DNA from: an uncultured Alistipes sp.
GTDB taxonomy: Bacteria > Bacteroidota > Bacteroidia > Bacteroidales > Rikenellaceae
Length of the DNA stretch: 23,519 bases
Direction of reading: 5' to 3'
Assembly (NCBI GenBank): GCA_910586375.1
Contig: CAJUIE010000011.1
Coordinates: forward strand, 1-23,519
The notes below the pieces were generated by a model. That model saw nothing but the letters and a program-made list of their open reading frames with translations, was not told where the DNA came from and did not search any database. The translations under genes were made by a program, and so were the position numbers. Within the stretch, counting starts at the first letter, position 1. Every line of letters starts with the position of its first letter. Shown here one piece after another: positions 13,719-21,038 of the stretch.

Positions 13719-16700
13719 ATGTCAGAAAAGAAGGTATTGTTGGAGGTGGAGGTTCGGATGACCGAAGCCCTGAAGGAGCTGGCGCAGTACAAGATGCGTG
13801 TGGAGGAGATTGACAAGGCCTCGGCGGCCCTGAAGGCGCGCATCAAGGAGGAGGGCGACCAGTCGGGCGAGCTGCGCACGGAGCTTGCGCGCTTGGGCGA
13901 GGAGCGCAAGGCGTATAACAAGCTCATTTCGGAGAACAGCCGCCAGATCCAGAACCAGATAACGGCGGGTCAGACCTACACGGGGACTTTGAAGGGCTTG
14001 TCGGCGCAGCTGTCGGCGGCGAAGGAGCAATTGCGGGCGATGAAGACCACGGACCCGGGCTTTGCGGCCAAGACCGCGGAGGTTGCGGCCCTGAACGAGA
14101 AAGTCAAGGAGTTAGAAGCGTCGTATGGTGTGCACACGCGCGACGTGGGTAACTACCAGAAGGCGACGAACGTGCTGAAGGGGGAGCTTGCGGACCTGCT
14201 GGGCGTGCTGAAGAATGTCGGGGCGGGCGGCAGCGTCATGGAGGCCACGGCTTCGTCGCTCTCGAAGCAGGCCGAGGAGTTGAAGAGCCGGATTTCGGAG
14301 ATCGAGCTTGCAATCCGCAGTACGGGCGACACGCAGAGTGAGGAGGGCCAGCAGATGAACGCCCAGCTCGAGGAGCTCAAAGGGCAGTTGGGCGAGGTTG
14401 ACGGAGCTTTGGAGGAGTTGGGCGAGAAAAACAGCCTGGACGATCTGAATCAGTCGTTTAATGTGTTAACCTCTTCGGTTAATTTGTTGCAATCTGGTTT
14501 TGCTCTTGTTGGCGCGGAAAGTGCCGAGCTTCAAGCGGTATTAAATAAATTGGTCGCAGTTACTAAGGCGATGGATGCCGCCCAGAAATTGGCCGAAGCG
14601 ACCCAGAAAAAAAGCACGATAACGACGGCCGCAGCTCTTGCTTTGCAAAAGGTGGGCATAAACCAAACTTTGGCTCAATCGAAAGCCCAGGCAGCTGCTA
14701 CAGCCTATAAGAATGCAGACAACGTAGTAACGAAGGTTGCAACTGGTTTGCAATGGGCATGGAATGCAGCGCTGGCGGCAAACCCGGTGATGCTGATCGT
14801 GGTGGGCATTGTGGCGCTGGTGGCTGCGGGGGCGGCGCTGGTCAAGTGGTTAGGCAGTTCGGAATCGGCCACCGACAAAGCCAACAAGGCCCAGAAGGCC
14901 TACGAGGAGCAATGCAAGGCGACGCAGCAGGCCGTGGAGGCCGCGGCACTTGCCGAAATGCAGCGCGCGGCGATGCTCACCAAAGAGTATAGCGAGGAGC
15001 TCACCGCCATGATGAAGCGCGGGGCCTCGAAGGAGGAACTCGCAAAAAAAGAGGCCGAGCTGGCGCAGAAGCTCACCGAATCGGAAATTCAGGGCATAAA
15101 GGACCGGCAGGAGGCCGAGAAAAAGGCCGAAAAGGACGCCGAAGCCTACTACAAGACCCTTCAGGCCGGCATGGAGCAGGCCCGGGCCGAGGCGCAGGGC
15201 TTGCGCAAGTTCGACGAGGAGCAGTTCAACGAGTACAAGGAGCGTGTGGCCGAGGCTCAGAAGCTCTACGAGGAGGCCAAAGCCACGCGCCTGCAAAGCG
15301 AGCAGGAGCTCGCCCAGAAAGAGCAGCAGCTGGCAAAAGCCGACTACGACGCCCGGCAGCAGCAACACGAGCAGCAGAAAGCCCTGCGCGACAAAGCCTT
15401 CGCCGCCGAGCAGGCCCGTTACGACCGCGACCTGAAGCTCCGCCAAACCCACCTCAAGACGGCCAGCACCTACATCTACGACCAGACCCTGACCCAGGAG
15501 GAGAACAACGCCCGCAAATTCAAGTCCGACATGAAGTATGCCGCCGAAAGTCTGGCCCTCACCCAGCAGGCCGAGCGCGACAAGCTGGCGATGAAGCTCA
15601 AATTTGGCCAGATAACCCGTGCGGCCTACGACGAAGAGATGGCCGCCCTGCGCCAGCAGCAGCAGGCCGACACGGCCCAGTTGCAGACGATCCAGCTGGC
15701 CCAGACGGAAGATTTTATGCGCAAGCTCAGCGAGCAGGCCCGGGCGCTGGCCGGAGGCGGGGGTCTCGACGAGCAGCTCGACGCCGTGAAGTCGAAATAT
15801 GCGGCGGCCCACGAGGCGATCAGGAACGATGCCGCGCTCTCGGCGGACGAGCGTGCATTCTACGAACGTCGCCTGGCCGAAAAAGAGGCCGCGGAGCTCA
15901 AGCAGATACGCCAGCAGGCCGAGGAGGAGATGAGCCACGAGATCACCGAACAGACCGAGGAGCGCTACCGCGACGACGTGCGCCGGTTCTCCGAGTCGGT
16001 CGGCGAGCAGCTCCGCCTGGAGGCCGACAAGCTCCGCGCGATCATCGAGGCCCGCCGTCAGGCCGGCCTCGACACGCAGGCTGAAGAGGCGGCCCTGCGC
16101 CAGGTCGAGAGCAACCAGCGTGCCGCGCAGCTCAACCTCGACCTGCTGCAAGCCGGCAGCAACGCCCGCGAGAAGTCAGACATCCGACGCGCATACCTCG
16201 AGCAGGAGCTCGCCTCGGGAGAGCTCACGGCAGAGCGCCGCGCCGAGCTGGAGCAGGAGCTCTCCGACGTGATCATCGAGCAGCAGCGGCAGCGCGTGGC
16301 CGCCGTGGAGCAGTGGGCCTCGCAGGCCGTGTCCCTGGCATCGGGCGTCAACGACCTGATGAACGCGCTGGGGGACGCCGAGGTGCAGAAAGCCGAAAAG
16401 AGCAACGACGACCAGAAAAAATCCCTCGAAAAACGCCTCAAGGCGGGCATGATCAGTCAGAAGGAGTATGACAAGCAGGTCGCGGCCCTCGATGCCGACC
16501 TCGACGCCAAGAAGAAGAAGATAGCCCTCGAGCAGGCCCGGCGCGAAAAGGCTCTGTCGATCTTCCAGATCGGTCTGAATACGGCGATGGCGATCATGAA
16601 GATTTGGGCCGAGGTGCCGAAAGCGGACTTCGGCGCTATGACGCTCGTGTTGACGGGTATAGCCGCGTCGATGGGCGCCTTGCAGCTGGCCACGGCGCTG

Positions 16701-17105
16701 GCCGCGCCCCTGCCCACGGCCCGCAAGGGTGGGCGTATCTCGGGTGCCACGCACGAACAGGGCGGCGTTTTAGTCAACACCGAAGACGAGGAGCGCATCA
16801 TCTCGGCGGCCCCGGCCAAAGCGTTCCCCGAGCTGCTCAACCTGATTTCCTACATCGGCAAGCACGGCGCCGGAATCCCCGAGACGGGTTTCGCCGTGCG
16901 GGCCGCGACGGCCGGGCATGGGGCCTCCCCGGCGACTATGGCGGCCCCGGCTCCCGACTATGAGCAGCTGGCCCGCAGCATCGGCGACTGTGTGGGTGAG
17001 CGTATGGCCGGGGAGCTGCGGGGCCTGAAGGTCTACCTCTCCGTCACGGAGCTGCGCGAGGCCGAAAAGGAGTATGCGAAGATCGAGCAGGGGGCTAAAA
17101 TCTGA
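13719..17105 (+). CDS. Tail tape measure protein
   Basis: At 1128 residues this is the longest protein in the window and has the tape measure plan. Residues 1-150 and about 380-900 are heptad-rich coiled coil with very high Ala, Glu, Gln and Lys. A hydrophobic segment lies at about 354-378 (NPVMLIVVGIVALVAAGAALVKWLG), the part thought to insert into the host membrane at DNA entry. The C-terminus has the Bacteroidetes-type GGRISGATHEQGGVLVNTEDEERI and EFPELLNLIS-like stretch. The protein sets tail length and is ejected ahead of DNA. Codon use is uniformly GC-rich except around 14440-14760, where A and T rise, suggesting an exchanged segment around the membrane part. Its first 106 bases are duplicated upstream. 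Confidence 0.9.
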   Translation: MSEKKVLLEVEVRMTEALKELAQYKMRVEEIDKASAALKARIKEEGDQSGELRTELARLGEERKAYNKLISENSRQIQNQITAGQTYTGTLKGLSAQLSAAKEQLRAMKTTDPGFAAKTAEVAALNEKVKELEASYGVHTRDVGNYQKATNVLKGELADLLGVLKNVGAGGSVMEATASSLSKQAEELKSRISEIELAIRSTGDTQSEEGQQMNAQLEELKGQLGEVDGALEELGEKNSLDDLNQSFNVLTSSVNLLQSGFALVGAESAELQAVLNKLVAVTKAMDAAQKLAEATQKKSTITTAAALALQKVGINQTLAQSKAQAAATAYKNADNVVTKVATGLQWAWNAALAANPVMLIVVGIVALVAAGAALVKWLGSSESATDKANKAQKAYEEQCKATQQAVEAAALAEMQRAAMLTKEYSEELTAMMKRGASKEELAKKEAELAQKLTESEIQGIKDRQEAEKKAEKDAEAYYKTLQAGMEQARAEAQGLRKFDEEQFNEYKERVAEAQKLYEEAKATRLQSEQELAQKEQQLAKADYDARQQQHEQQKALRDKAFAAEQARYDRDLKLRQTHLKTASTYIYDQTLTQEENNARKFKSDMKYAAESLALTQQAERDKLAMKLKFGQITRAAYDEEMAALRQQQQADTAQLQTIQLAQTEDFMRKLSEQARALAGGGGLDEQLDAVKSKYAAAHEAIRNDAALSADERAFYERRLAEKEAAELKQIRQQAEEEMSHEITEQTEERYRDDVRRFSESVGEQLRLEADKLRAIIEARRQAGLDTQAEEAALRQVESNQRAAQLNLDLLQAGSNAREKSDIRRAYLEQELASGELTAERRAELEQELSDVIIEQQRQRVAAVEQWASQAVSLASGVNDLMNALGDAEVQKAEKSNDDQKKSLEKRLKAGMISQKEYDKQVAALDADLDAKKKKIALEQARREKALSIFQIGLNTAMAIMKIWAEVPKADFGAMTLVLTGIAASMGALQLATALAAPLPTARKGGRISGATHEQGGVLVNTEDEERIISAAPAKAFPELLNLISYIGKHGAGIPETGFAVRAATAGHGASPATMAAPAPDYEQLARSIGDCVGERMAGELRGLKVYLSVTELREAEKEYAKIEQGAKI

Positions 17106-17109
17106 CGCC

Positions 17110-17346
17110 ATGACGATCTATGAACTGGCCATATCCATTCCCCGCGACAAGCGGGAGAGCCTCGCGGCAGCGGGCGTGCTGTCGGGCTCTGTGGTGCGGC
17201 ACATTTATATTTATGAGATGTTCATGCGGGCCCTGAGGCGGGGTGCGGGGCGCATGGACGCCTACGCCGAGGTCTCGGCGCGCTGCTTCACCAGCGAGGA
17301 GAACGTCCGCAAAATCGTTCGCCGCATGAGCCGCCAGGCGGAGTGA
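17110..17346 (+). CDS. Small hypothetical protein, possible helix-turn-helix
   Basis: The ATG at 17110, four bases after the tape measure stop, is preferred to a frame start inside the tape measure gene. The 78-residue protein reads MTIYELAISIPRDKRESLAA and later VVRHIYIYEMFMRALRRGAGRMDAYAEVS and SEENVRKIVRRMSR. The last part looks like a helix-turn-helix of the kind in small phage activators (helices with DAYAEVSARCF and SEENVRKIVRRM). It is the last gene of its block, before a hairpin and a promoter-like site, so a regulator of the next block is conceivable, but this is inference. I know no family with certainty. Confidence 0.65.
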   Translation: MTIYELAISIPRDKRESLAAAGVLSGSVVRHIYIYEMFMRALRRGAGRMDAYAEVSARCFTSEENVRKIVRRMSRQAE

Positions 17347-17402
17347 GGGGAAATATTGATTTTATTATATGTCTTTGCGGCGTCAATAGGGTATTTGAAA
17401 AG

Positions 17403-17420
17403 CCCCCTCCGAGGAGGGGG
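17403..17420. terminator. GC-rich hairpin, terminator-like in both directions
   Basis: CCCCCTC, loop CGAG, GAGGGGG forms a 7-bp stem about 56 bases after the preceding stop. A T-run (17435-17440) lies some 15 bases further on the plus strand, and AAAA directly before the stem gives a TTTT directly after it on the minus strand. It separates the tape measure block from the protease-capsid block. Confidence 0.5.
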
Positions 17421-17448
17421 AGCGGACGGTAATATTTTTTACCAACTT

Positions 17449-17488
17449 CGCCCGCTGCGGGCCGTTACCTTTGTAACCAATGGTAACG
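17449..17488 (+). promoter_or_regulatory. Promoter-like site and operator-like palindrome at the protease gene start
   Basis: TACCTTTG (17466-17473) matches the Bacteroidetes -7 box and ends seven bases before the ATG, but no TTTG lies at the usual distance. A perfect palindrome CGTTACC (17463-17469) and GGTAACG (17482-17488) spans the -7 box and the start codon, and GCCCGC-T-GCGGGC (17449-17461) lies directly before it. Binding of a regulator or an mRNA hairpin over the start codon are both possible. Confidence 0.45.
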
Positions 17489-18511
17489 ATCAAGGTCCAT
17501 ACACCCATTGCCAGCCAGCAGGAGGGGATGTTCTTCTCGATGGATGGCGCTGAGGAGTCGGTTTTCTCGCTGGAGGCGTGCCGGAATTTGTTCGATGCGC
17601 ACCCCCGGGAGCGGGATTTTCGCTTCGAGCTTCACTGTCCGGGCGGCTCGGTTCCGGAGGGTCTGGCTATCTATGACTTTCTGCGCACGTCGGGCAAAAA
17701 CATCTATATGAACATCGAGGGTGCGTGCCACTCGATGGCCGTGGTGCTGTTGCTGGCAGCCCCGCGCGAGAACCGCACGGCCAATCCCAACTGCCGGGCG
17801 CTGATCCACAAGGTCTCGGGCAGTGCTTATGGCGGCACGGCCGACGAATTGGAGCAGGCCGCCCGGAGCATCCGCCAGTATCAGGAGAGCATCCTCGACA
17901 TCTATGCCGACCGGACCGGCGAGCCGCGCGAACGGCTCGCCCAGATCATGGACGAAGAGCGCGAACGCACGGCACAGGAGCTTCTGGAGTGGGGCTTCAT
18001 CGGCCGGATCAACACGTACAACACCAATTTTAAACCCAACAACATCATTATGAACATCAAACAGTTGAAACAGAAAGCCAACGACTTTCTCAACAGCCTC
18101 AGGGACGTTCTGAGCGTCGTCAACTTCGATTTCGTCGACGAGGAGGGCTCGGTGCTCTTCTCGACCGAAACCGAGGACGACACGCTCGAAGTAGGTATGC
18201 CGGCCACCCCCGACGGCACCTTCACCATCGCCGACGGTCGCCAGGTGACGATCGCCGAGGGCGTCATCACCGAGATTGTGGAGCCCGACGCCGGGGAGGA
18301 TACGGAGCTGGAGGCCGAGAATCGCCAGCTGCGCGGGCAGCTTGTCGAGGCTGCGGCGATCATCCGCGACCTGAAAAAGAACCTCCGCAGCAACTACACC
18401 CCCGCCGGGCGTCTGGGCACCCCCTCGAAGGGAGCACGCACGGCCAACAGCGGCCCGGCGCGTAAGGACGACGTGCGCGAGCGGCTCTCAAAAACCAAGT
18501 CGAACCAGTAA
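17480..18511 (+). CDS. ClpP-like head maturation protease fused to a scaffold-like domain
   Basis: Residues 1-175 are a ClpP/S14-type serine protease: HCPGGSVPEGLAIYDFL (52-68) is the oxyanion-loop stretch, the nucleophile is Ser85 in GACHSMA, and the catalytic His is H110 in CRALIHK. An EEREREAQELLEWGFI-like helix follows, as in phage ClpP-like proteases. Residues about 190-260 are an acidic beta-like domain, and 270-343 a coiled coil (ELEAENRQLRGQLVEAAAIIRDL) with a basic end, as in phage scaffolds. Proteases of this kind cut the scaffold and prohead during maturation, and fusing both puts the cutter in place. It stops 13 bases before the capsid gene, which agrees with this role. An in-frame internal ATG at 18050 could yield scaffold alone. 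Confidence 0.85.
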   Translation: MVTIKVHTPIASQQEGMFFSMDGAEESVFSLEACRNLFDAHPRERDFRFELHCPGGSVPEGLAIYDFLRTSGKNIYMNIEGACHSMAVVLLLAAPRENRTANPNCRALIHKVSGSAYGGTADELEQAARSIRQYQESILDIYADRTGEPRERLAQIMDEERERTAQELLEWGFIGRINTYNTNFKPNNIIMNIKQLKQKANDFLNSLRDVLSVVNFDFVDEEGSVLFSTETEDDTLEVGMPATPDGTFTIADGRQVTIAEGVITEIVEPDAGEDTELEAENRQLRGQLVEAAAIIRDLKKNLRSNYTPAGRLGTPSKGARTANSGPARKDDVRERLSKTKSNQ

Positions 18512-18524
18512 GCCCCTGCACACC

Positions 18525-19589
18525 ATGAAATCCATTCTGGACTTTTCGAAATTCACCTTCTCGGCGGAGCAAATCCGCGACATCAACGAGCTGGTCTACG
18601 AGCAGGTGCTCCACGCTCCCGATCTGGACTACCTCCACACGATGTTCCCGGGCATCGTCTACGACAAGGAGATCGGTTTTGTCACTTCGTCGGGGCTCGT
18701 CGGCATGAAGGGACAGGGTTGCGACCCCACGCCGCAGGACTGGAACATCGCCTCGCGCAAGGTGCTGTGGCAGCCCAAGCCGTGGGAAATCTTCATCGAC
18801 GAGTGCGCCTCCGATCTGGAGAACACGGCCGCCGTTTACAGCATGAAGCGGGGCACGGCCATCGACGACCTGACCGATACGGACTATATGGCCATCGTGG
18901 TGATGGTGCTCACCGACGCCGTGCGCGATTTTATGTATCGTCTGGTGTGGTTCAACGACACCGATTCGGCCAACGCCGGCGACCAGGGCGGTATCATCAC
19001 GTCGGGTGTCAACGTCGACTATTTCAACATCATCGACGGGTTCTTCAAGCAGTTAGGTATCGCCGTGACGGCGCACTCCGAGCTGCTGGTGCCCATCGCC
19101 GCCAATGCCAAAGAGACGAAGGCCGGGCAGATGGCCGCGATGGACAGCGAGGCGGCCTTCGAGCTGCTGAAGTCGATGTACTACAAGGCGCCGATCGAGC
19201 TGCGCTCGTCGGGCAACATGCGCTTCCTCGTTACGCGCAGCGTGGCCGACGCCTACCAGCAGTACCTGATCGGCAAGGGCATCGAGAGCACCTACAAGAA
19301 CCTTGTGGAGGGCATCGACGCCCTGACGTTCCTCGGTGTGCCGGTGGTTCCGGTGCACATCTGGGACAAGATGATCCAGTCGTTCAACGACCTGGGTACG
19401 ACCTGGTACAAGCCCCACCGTGCGTTGCTCATCGAGCGGGAGAACCTCGCCGTGGGAACCCCCTCGCAGGAGGCTTACGGGACGATGGACATCTGGTACG
19501 ACAAGACGTCGCGCAAGAATTATATTCTCCTGAAGGACAAGCTCGACGCGAAGCTGCTCGACGACCGCCGCCTGGTTTATGCGCAGTAG
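18525..19589 (+). CDS. Major capsid protein
   Basis: The 354-residue protein starts MKSILDFSKFTFSAEQIRDI and has the size and plan of HK97-fold capsid proteins: an N-terminal arm, a central helix-rich region with many acidic and aromatic residues (about 60-200), and a C-terminal part with a long strand region (YKPHRALLIERENLAVGT). Its position after a protease-scaffold fusion supports the call. No N-terminal cleavage site can be pinned down. The gene is expressed with the protease gene and ends before a repeat cluster that may act as a transcription end point. Confidence is high from context, moderate from sequence alone. Confidence 0.85.
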   Translation: MKSILDFSKFTFSAEQIRDINELVYEQVLHAPDLDYLHTMFPGIVYDKEIGFVTSSGLVGMKGQGCDPTPQDWNIASRKVLWQPKPWEIFIDECASDLENTAAVYSMKRGTAIDDLTDTDYMAIVVMVLTDAVRDFMYRLVWFNDTDSANAGDQGGIITSGVNVDYFNIIDGFFKQLGIAVTAHSELLVPIAANAKETKAGQMAAMDSEAAFELLKSMYYKAPIELRSSGNMRFLVTRSVADAYQQYLIGKGIESTYKNLVEGIDALTFLGVPVVPVHIWDKMIQSFNDLGTTWYKPHRALLIERENLAVGTPSQEAYGTMDIWYDKTSRKNYILLKDKLDAKLLDDRRLVYAQ

Positions 19590-19720
19590 GCAGCCCCGGC
19601 TTGCGTATGACAGCCAGAGGCTGTTCGGGCCGGAGCCACCCCCGGCGGAGGCCCGACACTTGGTGTCTCGTCTCCGCTGGCCCCGGCTTGCGGAAATTAT
19701 GAATTTATAAATTGTAAGTT
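19590..19720. repeat. Palindromic intergenic stretch after the capsid gene
   Basis: A hairpin module bounded by CGGGCC (about 19628) and GGCCCG (about 19653) resembles those in the other repeat clusters, followed by a second GC-rich block. The last 30 bases are an AT-rich leader in front of the ATG at 19721. No open frame is credible and no promoter of the standard type is seen. Confidence 0.6.
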
Positions 19721-20302
19721 ATGAAATGCGGACAGTTAAGCAAGAGCCTGACGCTTGCTGCGTGCGGAAGCTCGACGGCAGCGATCAAGGCTAAGATCAT
19801 CATCGGCAACCACGACGACATCGACAAGGAGGCATCGAAGGTTTCCGACGGCGTATGTTCGGAGCTGGTGCTTACCCAGAGCAGCGGCGGGGCTTTTCTC
19901 TATGAATCGCACCGCAACGCCTTCGAGGGCAACTGCACCCTCTCGAAGGGCACCTATCAGAGCTCCTACGACCACCAGATCGTCGTGCGTATCTTTGTCA
20001 AGACCCAGGAGGCCAAGGACGAGCTGAACAAACTCAAGGATTCGAAGGTCTTTGTCATCACCGAGGGCGAAGATTCCCGCAGTCCCGAGACGCACTACGA
20101 GATTTATGGCTTCGACAACGGCCTTGTGCTCACCGACCTTCAGGCCGCCACGACCGATTCCGACGGGGTGATCTATACGGTCACGCTCGCCTCGGGCGAC
20201 AGCTCGAAGGAGTCGGGGCTTCCCGTGTCGTTGTGGGCCGGCTCTGCGGCGGCGACCCGCACGGCGGTCGATGGTCTGGTCAAGGCCTCATCGGCCGAGT
20301 GA
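19721..20302 (+). CDS. Probable major tail (tube) protein
   Basis: The 193-residue protein is beta-rich with a short N-terminal helix (MKCGQLSKSLTLAACG), then strands AAIKAKIIIGN, VCSELVLTQSSGGAFLYES, HQIVVRIFVKTQEA, KVFVITEGED, HYEIYGFDNGLVLTDLQAAT and VIYTVTLASGDS. This strand pattern and length suit a tail tube protein, and the gene follows the capsid. It is preceded by an AT-rich leader after the repeat cluster and may head a short unit with the next gene. A surface or decoration protein of the capsid is an alternative. Family match is by eye. Confidence 0.65.
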   Translation: MKCGQLSKSLTLAACGSSTAAIKAKIIIGNHDDIDKEASKVSDGVCSELVLTQSSGGAFLYESHRNAFEGNCTLSKGTYQSSYDHQIVVRIFVKTQEAKDELNKLKDSKVFVITEGEDSRSPETHYEIYGFDNGLVLTDLQAATTDSDGVIYTVTLASGDSSKESGLPVSLWAGSAAATRTAVDGLVKASSAE

Positions 20303-20304
20303 GG

Positions 20305-20775
20305 ATGGAGCAGTTGGAGGAGTTCCGGGCCCGCTATTGCGGCGTGAGTCTGAGTGATGTGCGGCGCTTAGTGAAGAGCGACGCAGCTTTCCGGCAGCAG
20401 GTGGAGACGCTCTATGTCTGCATCTTCCACCGGCCGCTCAACAAACGGTGCTCCGATTGCTGGCTCGATGCCTTCTTACTCTTACGCAGAACCCCAACCG
20501 ACTACCTTATGGCTATCAAGCAACGACAATTCGAACTGCGCTATGGCGCACTGCTGATCGATGTGGTGGACCACGACGACCGTAAGATGGTCTCGGCCCA
20601 TAACCTGACCGACGAACTGGCCCTCTATCATCTGAGGACCAACCCCCGGTGCATCGACAAGTTCACCCGTTATCCCGACAACTGGAAGACGCTGGCCGCC
20701 CGCAGCGGCCGCAAGAGCGCCGTCTCCGAGCAAGGAGGAGGCAGACGCAGTCGAGAGTCTAAAAGCGAGCTGTAG
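20305..20775 (+). CDS. Hypothetical protein with a Cys-rich centre
   Basis: The ATG at 20305 is three bases after the preceding stop codon; a frame start further upstream overlaps that gene and is ignored. The 156-residue protein is helical with several cysteines (YVCIFHRPLNKRCSDCWLDAF, about 41-61) that might bind zinc. The middle contains YLMAIKQRQFELRYGALL and VDHDDRKMVSAHNLTDELA, and the end is a basic, low-complexity tail (GGGRRSRESKSEL). I do not recognise a family. Between the tail tube and portal genes a neck or DNA-binding structural protein is plausible. Confidence 0.55.
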   Translation: MEQLEEFRARYCGVSLSDVRRLVKSDAAFRQQVETLYVCIFHRPLNKRCSDCWLDAFLLLRRTPTDYLMAIKQRQFELRYGALLIDVVDHDDRKMVSAHNLTDELALYHLRTNPRCIDKFTRYPDNWKTLAARSGRKSAVSEQGGGRRSRESKSEL

Positions 20776-20794
20776 CCCGCGGGGGCGAGTTTGT

Positions 20795-21000
20795 CGAGCC
20801 TCCGCGGGGGCGGGGCTACGGCTCGATCCGGCTAAAGCCGGAAACAGATTCTTTGCTCTCCGCTCAGAATGACAGTCATCAACTGGCGGGCCGCAGCCTC
20901 TGCCCTGCGGATGCTTTTCCCGCAACGCCCGAAAGGCGTTGCCTCTTCGGCGGCCTCACGCCTCCGGCGTGCCCCCCCCCGACCGCCGAAGAGAAACTTT
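20795..21000. repeat. Repeat cluster with inverted copies of the elements near 4103 and 8258
   Basis: It contains the CGAGCC...GGCTCG module (20795-20825), a TCCGGC-TAAA-GCCGGA hairpin (20827-20842), the terminal repeat CAGATTCTTTG...AGAATGACA (20845-20874), an inverted module (about 20885-20910), and the compound palindrome, inverted relative to 8258-8326 (20923-21000), with a C9 run inside. Bases 20776-21038 hold no gene. The AT-rich leader TTTTAATTCTTAA lies just before the next ATG. Confidence 0.75.
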
Positions 21001-21038
21001 TCGCTGGCTGCGGCCCGCGTTTTAATTCTTAACTCCTC

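Noticed and set aside
13719..13830. Diversity-generating retroelement as explanation for the tape measure copies
   Set aside because: There is no reverse transcriptase gene in the window, and the two copies differ by only two silent changes with no adenine-directed mutation pattern.
14850..16151. 433-codon minus-strand frame inside the tape measure gene
   Set aside because: It is Leu-rich shadow sequence of a Glu/Gln/Ala-rich coiled coil.
19721..19780. Lipobox-like LAACG at the N-terminus of the tail tube candidate
   Set aside because: There is no proper hydrophobic signal core before it (MKCGQLSKSLT), and the rest of the protein looks like a structural beta protein, so it is not called a lipoprotein.
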